From positions 796,001 to 860,000 of the forward strand of contig JAKTNV010000117.1 of the NCBI GenBank assembly GCA_022747635.1: DNA of 64,000 nt, in the 5' to 3' direction. The position numbers and the translations under genes were made by a program. This stretch comes from Hetaerina americana (taxonomy: Eukaryota > Arthropoda > Insecta > Odonata > Calopterygidae). Positions 9,191 to 22,200 of this stretch are shown here, in pieces; within the stretch, counting starts at the first letter, position 1; every line of letters starts with the position of its first letter. The notes under the pieces were generated by a model. The model was not told where the DNA came from and did no database searches. It worked only from the letters and a program-made list of their open reading frames with translations.

Positions 9191-10850
9191 ACTTTTGAGA
9201 GCTTCTCTCTAGAATAACAAAATGGCGAGAGCGGCGCGAGGTAAAATATTTAAATTACACGTGGGGCGTGACGGAAAACAGGAATGACGCGGAGCGCAAG
9301 GTGCGCCCAAGGTGGAGTACTTACGCAGGGAGACATATTGAAAGATGAGGTGGAGCAGTATTAGCGGAGAAATGGAGAAGGGAGAGGGATGCAGGGGATG
9401 AAAGCTAATATGAGGCAGGAAGAGTGACGCAAGAATAGGGTAATGAGAGGAAATGGAGGAGGAAGATGCTGCGTTAGCGGGAGGGACGCGGGAGGGCGGC
9501 GGGAAGCGTTTGTTTAAGTGAGGGGGGAAGGAGAGGGAGAAAGAAAGAGAAGGGGTGAGTTGAACGGGCACATAAAGGGAAGGAAGGGATGGGACGCGAT
9601 AGGAGCGGCAGGGTGGAAGGGCGCGCGCGTAGTCTCGGGCAACGAGAATAAATTACAGGAGAGCCGGGGCCTTCCTTTCTCCGCGGGTTTTGGAGTGGAG
9701 AGGGGGGGAGGGAGGAAGGAAGAGAAACGGTGGGGAGGGGGACGAGGAGAGGAACACAGACTCCCTTCTTCATCACCCAGCTCGCTTTATTGCTTCTACG
9801 ACGCAAAGGGGTGTAGTAGGGTGCCTGGAAAGAGGGTGGGGAGAGAAGAGAGCGAGCCGAAGGGAGTAGGTCCCTTAAGAGAGAGAAAGGAGCACGTAGG
9901 ATCGCACCGGGAAGTAAAAAAAATCCTAGGCTTGGGTAGGTATGGAAGAGAATAGACGAAATGGGAGAGGAGCGCAAAGGACGAAGAGTAGAAATTCTTC
10001 GGCGAGAGGTCTCGAGAGAGAGGGAGAGGGAAATAAAGAGAAGAGTGTGTATGTGGAGGGAGGTGGGGTGAAACCAGGATTTTGAAGGTTGGAGGCCACG
10101 AGACGCAATCAGGAAGAGAAGAGGAGAATGCGGAAAAACTTACGCTGAAACGACACCGACGTAGAACGGCGGTAGGGGGGGTTGCGGGAGAGGGCCGGGA
10201 GCCAGGAATTCGGACGGAAAGACCCCTCCGCCCGCCCGTACTTTCCTGCTCCCCCCTCCCTTAAGATGCTTCCCGGGAAGAAAATGAGGGGGCGGAAGGA
10301 GAAGGAATTAAGGGGCCGAGGAGTAAACAAAGGAGGAAGGAGGTCGGCGGTGCTTCGCCTCATGGCACGGAGCGCAATTCACGGATATGGTGAAGGAGGC
10401 AGGGTAGGTGGTGCGGTAGGGAGAGGAAGATTCGAGTGGGAGGAAAACGTTCTCTACAAGCTGGTGTGTGAAACGCGTGTACTTGTGGATGAAATGGCGA
10501 GGGGAGAGCGGTGGAGGAAAGTGACAGGACCATTCCCTCTTGCACCACCGCGTCGGAAAGGTTGAGAATATGAGGGCATTACGCACCGGCAAAAGGTAGG
10601 GAGGGCATGGGGACGATGGGAGCTGAGAAATGGGACGATAAGGAATAGAATGAGTAAGAAGAGGAGAAGCGGGAGAAGTGAGAAGTCCATTTTGGACGCG
10701 AGTTGGATGGAGAAGTGGGTAAGGTCCAAAATGTGCCGATAAAAATTGGAAGGGCCAAAATGTGCCAATAAAAACTGAAAGGTGAAGAGATGAAAGTAAG
10801 AAAGCAGAGTACCGGAAAGGGAATAAGAAAAGTAATAATCACCCCACCTT
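9191..10850 (+). other. Long G+A-rich block (about 1.6 kb)
   Basis: The longest near-continuous purine-biased region in the window, with many GGGAGA, GAGAGG and GGAGG words, only locally interrupted by C-rich patches (10220-10262). Frames on the minus strand (9209-9571, 9474-9977, 10454-10903) are low-complexity S/P/L/F translations. A 29-bp tandem duplication lies near its right edge. Confidence 0.8.
10722..10779. repeat. 29-bp tandem duplication, two copies
   Basis: Two adjacent 29-nt units (10722-10750 and 10751-10779) sharing CCAAAATGTGCC and AATAAAAA-like cores, identical at about 25 of 29 positions. They lie at the AT-rich edge of a G+A block. No coding role is visible. Confidence 0.85.
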
Positions 10851-13000
10851 AGGATAAATATTTCCTCGTTACCCATGGGGAAGATAATGTTGATTAATTG
10901 CATGGGATAAATTATTGGTCAAGGGCGCAGATAAAATCGTTTTTTTTCCTCACAATTACTTATCTTTTCCAATTTTCATTCCAGAATTACAATCATTGAC
11001 TGACATTAAGGATAAAGTTAACACATTCAAATCATTCGAAAAGAATTACAATTTAAATTTTAAGGCGAAGCAATGTTTAGAGAAGATACATTTGGTGAGG
11101 AGGATGACGATTGCAATTAATCAACCAGACTTAATGAAAAAATAAACAACCATTCCATTCACCAATAAATTGAATGACCAAAAAATTAACCATATTTAAA
11201 CTAATTCAATCCAAGACTCGTCATAACGTCATTGCACACGACTGAAAGCCATCCTAGGTAATCACGTCTACCATTTCGGTGAGCAATTTGGCGCAGAAAA
11301 CATGAAACTTTGGATTTTCCTAAAGAAATCAGCAAAGAAACGCAACGGAATTGGATGGAATTAAAAAGAGTGCTCGAGAAGAGAGAATTTGAACATAGAA
11401 TAGCAAGATGAGCACAAAACCTATGGCCACTAAAGGACAGATATAAGAGGAAAAAATTGCTCAGGAGAAAAGAAATGAGATTACAATATTCAAGGATTTA
11501 CTTGTAATAACACCAGTTTTATGCTCTCCCCTTCTTGTCAGCAAGCAATTGAGCGAAGTCTTAAAGGATCCAATAAGCGAGGAATTTAAGGAATGCAAGT
11601 GTAGGGGAGAGTTAAGTGAGGGCACGAAATGAGACGAAGAAACGTATTAATGAAAACGAGACTCACATAAGAGTGGGATTTGAAGAAATCTTTTCCACAT
11701 AAATAATCTTCACGGACTGAAGAATATTAAAAAAAGAACAAAATTTTAGACATTAACTGCAATGAAATTTACGCCTAACTTACGCCAGTTGATTATAATG
11801 CAGCTTTCATTACATTTCCATTACCACTAACCTTCAAAATTCACCAAGCCAATTTCTTAAAATATATTTATGTGTAGATCCTGCCTTAAAAACTCCTCTT
11901 TCTACTTTGATATGACTTCTCTCAGCAGCTGAAGGGTTGAAGGAAGCATTACTCACCTGTAAAAAAAGAGAAAACATGTTGTTACACTTTCAGAGTCAAA
12001 AATTGCAGCCACTATTCTAAAGAATAATGATTTCAATTCAACGGTACATAGCTATCCGTAAAATGACGTATACAGAATGCTTTATAATCGAGGAAATAAA
12101 TACGCAACTTGAAGAAATGATGAAAGTTCCAGCATATGTCAATCTGCTGCTTTTGATATTTTCAACAACAGCATTGTTCAGTTTTATAACCTAGGAAGAT
12201 TAACTATAATACATATATATTGTTGATAAATGAGGTCTCTTTCCGAGTCCTAGGAAACGCCAATGATCTCTGAACAATAATAATACAAAAGTATTCCGAT
12301 GAAAATTCGGATGGAGGCAACTCAGTTTTAATATAACATCGTTCATTCTTTCTCCAGTTTGGAATCTTTATGCGAATATGTTGGCCACATGGCAAAAATT
12401 AAAAACACAAACACCCAGTCACACGTTTTAGGCTACATTCTGAAAGAATTCACCGCATCCTACAACTCCACTAAATGGGTTTCCGAAGAATGATAAAAAT
12501 GAAATTTCCGGAGGAAAAACAGTTTATTCTATGTAAGCTACATAGAAGGAAAGAACCTCAAATGAGGGCCAAAGAGTCAATTTCGATTCTCATTAGATTA
12601 TTAAAGCATGTTTGTCTGTTAATTAATTTTGATAATATACATAATTTATCAACATTACGTAGCCGTTTCGGGAACTGAAAATTGCTCCATTACATAAAAA
12701 TGTGCACATCACTTTCATTTACTTTTCCCTTTGAAAACGTTCAATTAACAAAATATCCAAACAGCCTCATGGCATCCTTGGATGTGGTATCGTTATTCAT
12801 ACAAATAACGGGAGCAACGTACGTTATCCATTCCGGGAAAGACAATGTAGTAAGAATAACCCACACAACACCTACTAGATGATTGAAGAAGGACATTCCT
12901 AAACCCGTCCGTCCACACCGCCCTTCTCCGAACAAAATCCCTTCATGCTTACATGAAACATTCAACGTACCTTACACCACAGGACTCACCCAACCCTTCA
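10851..13000. other. AT-rich non-coding DNA
   Basis: No gene recognised. A site at 11951-11962 reads TTTACAG|GTGAGT on the minus strand, fitting both a splice acceptor and a perfect donor, with a 40-codon open frame beyond it that I cannot identify. Confidence 0.6.
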
Positions 13001-13450
13001 GCCTCCGATCCCTTGATGGTTAGGGGTGCGAGGGGAGAGCATTCTTTCACTACACACCTGCCCTCTTCGGGAGAGCATGACACGGAGTTGCGATTTCTGT
13101 CCCTTTCTCTCTCCGTCCACTCACCCTCTCTTCTGTACCACCCTCAACACGCCCCCACCTCCTATCCGCAGGAGTAGGGGAATAAAAAAAATAGCCCTAT
13201 CCCCAGTCTCTTTCCCTCCTCCCCGATGCCGCCACTTTTTAGCCTCATTATTTTATTTCCTCGCACCGGGTCGCTGAAAAAATGGTGCCACGTTTGTGTT
13301 GCTTCGGAATAAACACCTGAGGTCTCCAAAGGAAACAAAAATCACGCCGTTAACCCCTCCACTCCTCGCCTTTCCCCGTGCCGAGCTCACCAAGCTCTCC
13401 CTGAATCGCCACCACCGCTCTCCATCCCCTTCTCAAATACACCAGGTTGC
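13001..13450 (-). other. C+T-rich block
   Basis: Pyrimidine-biased + strand (CTCTCC, CCACC words), interrupted by an AT-rich patch at about 13180-13200. Short P/S-rich frames only. Confidence 0.75.
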
Positions 13451-16150
13451 TTGAAGCGACCCCGGCGGCACGGAAAAGAAAAAATAAAAGCTCCGACCAC
13501 GTTCACTATTGCCGGAGTCGAAAGCAATTGCTACGGACCAGAACCCTTTATCGAGATCGGAACCGACTATTTGTCAACTAATTTTCTTATCACTTATTGA
13601 TTTTGGCACAAATTGTTTTTCCATGAAATATTAACTGCACAACAGTTATATCTAATACTTTCCTCTGGGAATGAAGTGTCATCTCCCAACTCTCTAGGCT
13701 TGCATTATTTTTAGACTCCTACCAAAAATGAAGACACCGAGGAAAAAACATATTACGACATGTTTACTCATTTTCTGACACGGAATTCACAATCAATACG
13801 TTTCAATTAAAAATAAGTTACCAGATTGGTACCAATTTATCTTTCAAAATATTTATGTCGGCACAAACGTAAGCTAAGTAAAGTGGGGAGAGAAAAATTC
13901 CCATATCTCTGGGGAGGAATGGAATGGAGATTCCAATTACTCATCGATTTTACTGTATACAAAAACCACGGGATATGGCATAGTAAGTACATGAGATAGT
14001 GAAAGGTGTCCGTCACGTATTATCCAAGTCCAGTCTCAAGTAATTCAGCTTGACGTTCCTTGGGATACCCTCCCATGACACTTATAAGATCTGAATCAAC
14101 GAGTGTTATCAATTGAGGTAACGTTAAATTTATATTACTGAGACTTGACAAACACTATGTCAGAGCAGACACTTCAACGGACCTATAAAAATCAGCAAAA
14201 TCCGCCCTAAAGCTATAGACATGTATATTTCAAACGATTCAATTATTATTACTCGAGTGAGAATGATTATTCATCTCTCAGGTGATGCTTGGTAGAATAG
14301 CATTAAAGAAATAAATAAAACATTTAACATGGAGTAAACGGCTATAACTAGTTAACACAGCAGAAACGTGTCAGGACTATGAAAGTTTAGCCGGATGCAT
14401 ATGCCAAGCCAAACCAAGATATACATGCCCGATTAGTATACCCGATTAAATAATTTCCATTTTTTCTCACCCTTTGATGCATTTGCAATGTAGGTAGCCG
14501 ACAATCTTTAAGGAAAGTATATATTCCGAAAAATATGAAACAACCAACTCCGTATGGCACATGATTAATATTTTCTTTGAATTCTTTTATTTTGAAATAT
14601 ATTAGCGGTGATTGTAAAACTAGATAATTATCAAAGACTCGTGAATTCATTCAGTCACACTGCGTTATTTTTCCAGCACTTTTTAAGAATCGAATACTAT
14701 CAATTCAAAATAAAACTAATGGGGAAACTAGAACCATTTAGTTAATAACTTGGTATTACAACAAGAAAATTAGCATACTCAAGCTAAGCCTTCGGTTGAA
14801 ACTTCCAGGCCAAAACAATACACCAGAGAATAATGATGAAGGAATAACACATTACAGAACTCATCGGAAGCAGGATCACAGCAAAGTTTGACCTCAGTGC
14901 CTCATGAGGTTGAAGTGAACCTGGTTTTTTCGATTGATGGAACCACCCTGGTTCACCTAAATTTTTAATTTGCGATAACAAAACAATACAATATGATGGC
15001 GAATCATGTGCGAACACTAGCCTATATTTATCAATGCTGCGTATAACTGAAAGGACGGAGAGAGCCGAATCAGGAAGAGATGCTTAGAACCGGGCGGTGC
15101 TTGAGATACGGGAGTACCAGGCTTTCAAGAGGGCATTGGCTAAAAAAAGAGAACAGGCTGGCAGGCAGCTGGACCACGAAATAAGACTCGTGCGAGAGGG
15201 AGGGGAAGGCGAAAAGAACGCAACCCGCGGGCCTTAGGTTTTTGCATAACCAACAGGCGCACCCAAAAAATATTGCCTGTATTTTTTTGCACTTTTTTGC
15301 GCTGGTGCATCGACTCCATTTAAGTTCTCTCATCAAGCGTCTGGCACGCTAGGGTAATCCTCTAGGCTGCGCTCCGATCCAACTGCCTTCTATTTCAGCT
15401 CCATTGTGTCATGTTACACGCGATAACCTCGTACTGATGCAAGAACACACACAGCCTAGAAAACACCGCTATTTTAAGATTTATTAAGACTTCCTTACCG
15501 CAACGTGCAAAGCAGTAAACTAAATGAAGAATAAACATGTTGCGAGTTCAAGCTATGCCAGGTATTGGCCATGAAAATAAAAGCCACGAATAAGGATGCT
15601 TGTTTAAGTGTGAAAGAGGAGAAAGCGACGGTTTCAAATGTCGAACATATCCATAAGATTCTTAGTCTTCTCAAAGGCTGATGCTTCTGCCATTTATTTT
15701 TAGAACCTACAAAGACAGGGCCTACGAACACTTAGGTTTTCAGTAGGTTAGAACAAGAATAAACACGTCTTTATAAAATAAACAGTTTTATGATGAAAAA
15801 TTATACTATTATTAAGGGATTTACCACACCTTGAATATCATAAATGAATATTTCGACCGATCCGAATAAACATATCCTTGATTACCACCGGAAGAAGCAA
15901 CGAATAGGTCCAAACGTCGTCGAAGGAATTTAATAAATATTGCAAGTCAGTCGAAACATTTTTAACGGGTAGGACTTTCATCCCATCACTATCTGCAATA
16001 TAATTGTTTGGATTAGCAAAGATCACGCCATACGTATGACGCCACCATTACGTAGACTACAGGACACATGAGTAGGCACGACTTAATTTCTAAGGGTGTC
16101 ATATTTTAGACTTGAAATGCTTTATATTCCCTCCGCGTCACTACCTATCC
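13451..16150. other. AT-rich non-coding DNA
   Basis: No recognised gene. CCTCATGAGG (14902-14911) is a perfect 10-bp palindrome. Frames such as 15070-15336 minus lack any domain signal. Confidence 0.65.
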
Positions 16151-16430
16151 ATCCTCAGCCCTAAGTCACGGTACTATCCTTGAGATGGTTATTGGAGAGA
16201 GGGGAACAACGAAGAGACGTTCATCAAAAGGACGAGGGGGCACTAAAATTATTAAGAAAGCGCGAGCCAAGGGAGGAGGAGATCGGGAATGAATAAGTCG
16301 AAGGGCAAAGGGCGATGGTGGGGCGGAAAATGGCAGGTGCACGGGGCTTAATAATTCGGCAAAGGGGTATGTATGATCGCAAATCGTTAAGTGGCCTGGA
16401 ATTCGGTGCACCCGTGAGGACAATGATCAA
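16151..16430 (+). other. Short, mild G+A-rich patch
   Basis: About 250 bp with GAGG and GGGCGA words in AT-rich surroundings; both frames opposite it are low complexity. Confidence 0.55.
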
Positions 16431-18480
16431 ATACGACTAAATAATTGTTGTTTGAATTGTTAAGATGCAATTTATTTAAGTTTTCATCCTTATTATTACA
16501 GCGATCAAAACCTTAACATAAATTTCCCAGATGCACGCAAATGACGAAGAACAGGTTAGAATAGCAATTACCTTGAGCATCGAAAACAACAAATCAAACC
16601 TAGTTTTTCTTAGATGGACGATATAAGGTATTGTTCTGGCCTTTATTTTAGTAAATGTTTTATAAATTTTGAATATATAAAATGATACTATACCAACCGT
16701 GACAGACGAAAAAGAGAATGTTTAAAACTTGTACCTAATCCTTTTAATTAAAAGCCATATTACTGGTTCCTTGACCGTTTTGATTTCCGCAGTGATAAAA
16801 TTATGAAAAATACAAAAAAACCTCACTCATAGGCTGGAAAAGAAAGTATCAAAGTCATATAATAAAGTCACTTTTATTTCTTGCTCAGGGTTAAACTTCC
16901 TAGGGAACATTTTTCCATTCTACGCGCAATCATTAGATACTACGAATTGTAATTTTGTGGCAGTTTATTTATTTTTATTGCCACAAAACGTAAACGCCCT
17001 AAGGAAGGAACCCCAGGTAAGAAGGCCTTCTAATATTGTTGGAAAACTACTAGATCTTCGCCCGGTCGAACAACATAGCCGCGAACATTTGACATGAAGT
17101 CACCAAGAGAGCAGAGGAGGAGCTGTGCGCACCAGCTTAATGGGGAAGGAGGTTAATTGGTCTCTTGAGGGACGTCAGGACACTATTTAATGGTGAGGTA
17201 GCACAGTGATAGACGGTAAAGTGTGGGAGAGTCGTGTTGGCAGGCCTTAAAATCTGAAGAAATAGCGGAGAGGAGTGTAAGGCAGTGTTGTGGAGAAGAG
17301 ATTAGCGTGGACGGTGGGCGAAGTCATGAGGAACCTTCACTCTCCCTTAACCCTCGAGGGGGTGATCTGAAATCGTTCCGTGAGCTTCGTGTGTTGAATG
17401 TTTGAGCAAGTCCATGAGATTAGGGAAGACAGGGCAGAACAAGATCGAAATATTCGCATACATTTCAGATATATCACTTAAGGTCGCAAAATCTATACGA
17501 AGGCGAAAGTTAAAGGAATGAGGAATTGGGGAATAAGACCAAGATATCGATTTGACACCTGACTCGGATGAAACCTCCGGTCCACAGTTAGGCAAGACTT
17601 TTTGGAACAACATAAATATTTGAAAATTTGCCGAGAGGAAGTATTTCACGTACATTTAAAATTAATGTCAAAAAACAATAAAGAACTCTCTCGAAATTTG
17701 GAAGAGTACACACTCGATAATGAAATAATAGAACTATAATGGCGCGCAAAAAAATCTCCACCACTAAAGGAATATAGATTTCGGACTACTACAGTCTATT
17801 CACTTAAACATCATACAGACAAATTATCCACATTCTATTTCCAAAATATATGTGACGTAATGCTTTATTACAACTCACTTTCTAGACTACATAGCAGGAT
17901 TCCTGCTAATTTTATAAGAACTTCTATCATTACAGGCGTATTTATCAGGAGTTTTCCTTGAATACATGTATCCAACGTATGTTATCAATTCAACTAGAGC
18001 ACTTGGAGTAATTAACACTCGTGCTTTATTTACATAGAAGATTTCGAAGAAGCACTTGTGCTTAAAATGCTATAAGTCATATTCTGTTTTCATTGGCAAT
18101 TTCTTCACGTATTTAAATACGGATTCGTCAATCTCTGAATAAATGCAATAGGCAAACTTAAAGAAGGGTATATTCCTTCAATCGATTTCCTGAGACGGGG
18201 AGTAGATAGAAAATTACAAACGCATGCTTAATTACAAAGAGAGGGTGCAAATACTTAAAGCGCACTTCAAGATAACGACTTGAAAGACTTAAATGTTTAA
18301 TGCTGGTTCAACGCACCACTATTCTGGAAAGAATAATGTATAACTTCAGCTTAATGTGGAGAAAGAATCTTGGGAAATCACCTTCACCAGAATACAGATT
18401 TTAACTAAGCATTAGCATCCTCTCGAGTGAAACAAGACTTTTTTTTTCAAACTGTCATAAAGGACGCATTTTCACGCCGT
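16431..18480. other. AT-rich non-coding DNA
   Basis: Contains one stem-loop (16953-16988). No gene or RNA is recognised. Confidence 0.65.
16953..16988. repeat. 36-nt stem-loop with perfect 10-bp arms
   Basis: TTTTGTGGCA at 16953-16962 and its exact reverse complement at 16979-16988 enclose a T/A-rich loop. It is too short for a standard microRNA precursor, and no terminal duplication is seen. Confidence 0.7.
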
Positions 18481-19110
18481 CACAACACAATCCACAAGCT
18501 CGACAGAGGGAGAAAAAAACGGCAGTTCGGAAAAGAGAGGGTGGGCAATCACGTGAGACAATTGCGAGAGCGCGGTCGAGGGAGATGGGATGGGAGGGCG
18601 TCGGGGAAGGGCGGGTCTCCAAAAATCGTCCCATTCAAAACTGGCACGCGATCCGATCCATCAATTTGCGGAAAAGCAAACGATCCCGAAAAAAGTGCGC
18701 GCGCGACGCCAAACTCTCGACGCCCTCTGACCTTGCACACCGCGGGCACCGCACCGAATTTACACATTTTTCCGCGTCCGCTGACGCCGGCCGACTGCAC
18801 CGACCCACCTTCCTTCCACCCCTCCCTCCCGTAACTCCCACCACAACCACCCCCTCCCCTCGATTGAGCCCACACTCCTGACTTGACTCGCATGCTGGTG
18901 TTTACTCGCCCGCCCCCAAAATTTCGGCCGCTTTCGCGCAAAAATCGACGATTTTCAGGTATATATGGCCCGCAGAGCGGAGGATGGGGATTGTGACGGA
19001 TTTTTTAAAAATTTTATTCATGCAGTTTTATTCATCTCCCATCCCCTTCCGCTTCCGACTACGCGTATCCCCACTCTATCCCGAACCTCCACCACACCCA
19101 CCTTCCCTCC
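18481..19110. other. GC-rich, CpG-containing block with E2F-like site and palindrome
   Basis: Unlike the purine tracts, this block mixes all bases and has many CG dinucleotides (GCGCGCGACG near 18697). TTTCGCGC at 18932-18939 matches the E2F consensus and is followed at once by the palindrome AAAATCGACGATTTT (18941-18955). A TATA-like ATATATA lies at 18960-18966. This is a candidate promoter or enhancer. The overlapping frames (18427-18834 plus, 18549-18941 minus) have no domain signal. Confidence 0.4.
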
Positions 19111-19500
19111 CATGCCACCCCCGAAATTAGTTTCATTCGATTGGCCGAGGAGGGGGGGGGTTGGAGAAGGAGTGCGTCGAGTGGGCGAGGGGGCGCCATG
19201 TGTGGGGAAGGGGGATGAGGGTTGGTGATGGATGACGGGAGTGAGAGGACAAGCGATCCGAAAAATGAATTTCAATTTCATCGTGCACTGGTTTCGGCTA
19301 AAATCCACTAAACAACCAGTAAGCGGATTCAGTCGAAGGGTATTTTCGGGCGGGAGCCGGTGTTTGTCAGGGGTGGGGGCGGGGAGAGGAAGGGAGAGAC
19401 CGATAGAAATTAACGGCTGCAAAGTATTTAAACTAATTGATTCCAAAACAAACACACACCGGGCAAAAAGCAGGAACCGGCATGTTTTATAACAGGTTTC
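19111..19500. other. Mixed G-rich sequence, no gene recognised
   Basis: G runs at about 19150-19160 and 19370-19400 on the + strand. Open frames across it are low complexity. Confidence 0.6.
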
Positions 19501-21580
19501 CCAAGCCGAAGCCGATGCTTTATCGCGATGCTCTGGGGGATTGGAACATTAAATGCCGCCGTAGAACAAAGAATTGCCGGTAGGGAAATGACTCTTCGTT
19601 CAAGAGTGGTCACTCACTTTACCGAGTTAATCACAAAAACTATAGATAACATAATCACAAAGCTAGGGTACAGTCACAAGAATAGGAATTATCACTATCT
19701 TTTTCTCATACTAATACGCATAAAAAAACCATAATGACTAAGGCATATAATTTTCACTTCAGCATTAAAATATTGCGAAAAGAGTATAAGGTCACCTGCC
19801 ACAAAATGGAAGACACATCATTCCAATCGTTCTCTTCTCACTAAAATTTATAAAAAGTCAACCACACAAAATTCCGTCTATGAATTTGATGAACGTACTC
19901 AAACATTACGCATGTTTAGAAACATGGAAGGTAAGCATGACAATTTATTCATAAGAGCGTAAAAAATTAAAATGAAATGGTATTAGTACCATGAAATTCA
20001 GGTTATCACTTCGGCAACATTTAACAATGTATTGAAACAAACTGGTTTAATTTAATTTCACTCAGGTTCCTCAAGAAACCAATTTTCCAACCACGCCTGG
20101 CAAACGTATTCGCCGTTATTTTAGGTTTTCTTCGCAAATCAATGCTTTCAGCTACGGTGAATAAGTGAAGACGAGTGAATTGGAACTAAAAACGGATCGC
20201 CCTGAAATAATCATCCTCTATAATTAAAATATTTTGCTGGCAGAGGTTAATGAAAACATCTTTTCATTAAGAGAATTTAACCCTCTTTTGCGCCGAACCT
20301 CTCTGTAGTTAAGAAATAACTTGCAACAATATTATTTACGAAAAGGGCTTGCGCATAGAATATCGACGCTATAAACACCTCAAACAAGAACCGATTTTCA
20401 TCAAGCATCCGATACCCAATATCCAATAATTTCTGGGCGAACCCAAAACGATCTTATCAACATATTATTCATTATTGGCAGACACGACGGGGTATAGGTA
20501 CGTACATACTGGGGAATCAATATCGCTCCATTACCCTTGCATCGATTGATCTTATGATAAACATAGCACAAGACGAAAATATTCCATCGAAAACTCTCCG
20601 GACTTTCATGTGCATGGCGGAAATTGGAAGAAGTTGACGAGCACTCACGCCCACAATAGAAATGTTAGCGGCATTTGGTTTACTGTGATAAACACGTCAT
20701 GCAGTACAGCGCACGTAACTAGATAAAAAAATGCAACTTGGACTAATAATTTTACGTAGATTGTTATGAAGTGTGTCACTTCATTCTGCACACTCTTTGA
20801 ACCCTTTGAGTAGCCAAAAAGGTCAAAATTCAAATAATTCCCCATGGACGGCAATATAATGATATGCACACTTGCAATTAGACCGTTTTCAAGCGAACAC
20901 CTGAAATGAAGCTCATGTTTCGCCATACTTCTGCCTTTTCAGATTAAGAATAAATATAAAGCTATTTCCCCAAGCGGTTGAATTCACAGAAATAGACAAG
21001 CTTCAAAGGTAATGTAAACACTAAACAATCGATACAGAACACACACAAAAAAGATTAAAATAACATCCTGTTTATATGAGACCTAACACGATAAAAAGCC
21101 ATTAGTATATTGCTTATACCGCAAGATGAAAGAGGAAATAGTATTTCCGCGAGAAATGTTTACGTACGGCCATTTCTGTTTATCTAGATTAGACAAAAAA
21201 CCTTAGTGACCCATCGGCTAAAAGAACCTTCCTCATGATGACCCCTCCTAGGGAAAAATAATGGATTTTTTTCAGAAGTTTTCAGCGGCGAATCAACAAA
21301 TTAATCTCTCCATTATAAAGCGCGGGAGGCGGAGTTAGGATGTTTGGTAGGAGAATAATTCTAGAAATAGGACTTACGAGTCGCGCGCGAGAGAGAGAGA
21401 GAAAGAAAGATTTTGTATATGATAAGAGGAACGCTCTTGCCCGAATGCCCGCTAAGTCCTTTTTAGGAGTAGATCGATATCAAAAGTTGCTGATATCACC
21501 GAGCATATTAATGCCTCAATTTGACATTGCCTTAAATTTCAATGCCTCCTCTCGGACGCCACCCATTGAAGAAGTTTTAT
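19501..21580. other. AT-rich non-coding DNA
   Basis: No gene recognised. TTAACCCT at 20277-20284 is an isolated piggyBac-end-like octamer without a partner. Confidence 0.65.
21382..21410. repeat. (CG)4 then (GA)7 then (GAAA)-like compound repeat
   Basis: A short CG dinucleotide run merges into GA repeats and then GAAAG units. Alternating CG beside GA is a mixed Z-DNA/H-DNA-prone motif, but the run is short. Confidence 0.85.
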
Positions 21581-22200
21581 TTCCAAGCTAAGCTGAGGCG
21601 GGTGAGAGAAGGGTGGAAGAGAAGAAGAGACGCTGAAAAATAAGAAACTAGAATATAAGCGTAAAACCAAAGCGAAGAAGTTGAAAATCAAGTGGAAAGA
21701 AAATGGAGGTTGGGGAACTGCGGAAAAATAAATCCAACCTAGGAAGGACAGAATGAAGGAGAGGGTGGGAGACGATATGTGCTCACGACAAGCAAGGAAG
21801 ATGAGGGAAAGAGCGTGATTCAGGCACGAAAGGGGGAACGGGAGAAGGGAGAGAAAAAGAAGGAAAACCGTTGATGTAGTCGGGTAGCTCCGTGGGGGGA
21901 GGGCGCGGGAGGTATAGAATAGGGGAAAGGGTGGATGGGGAAGGGTTAACCAAACCATCGCCATGGGGGATGTGCATTGGATGGATGGAGGAGGAAGAGG
22001 TGAGGAGGTCAAGAGATTCGGAGCTGGGAGGTTAGTTAAGGGTGAGCGAAGCATAAGGATTCGGGTAGTGGGAGGGGGAAAGGCGGGAGGAAAAGGGTCG
22101 AACTCTCCGCCTAGGGTTAGCAGTCAGTCCGGGAGTGGGAGGGCGGGAAACGAGGAGGGAGCGCAGAGGGTTTGGGCAGAGGGAGGAAAAGGGTTGAGGG
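21581..22200 (+). other. G+A-rich block, left half of a 1.4-kb purine/pyrimidine switch
   Basis: Purine-biased + strand with GGGAGG and GAGGAGG words. It is followed directly by a pyrimidine-rich block. The minus-strand frame 21539-22054 is an artefact of the bias. Confidence 0.8.

Noticed and set aside
9474..9977. 167-residue minus-strand frame and its plus-strand partner at 9518-9955
   Set aside because: Both frames are open because of the strand bias; neither gives a domain, and both cannot be genes.
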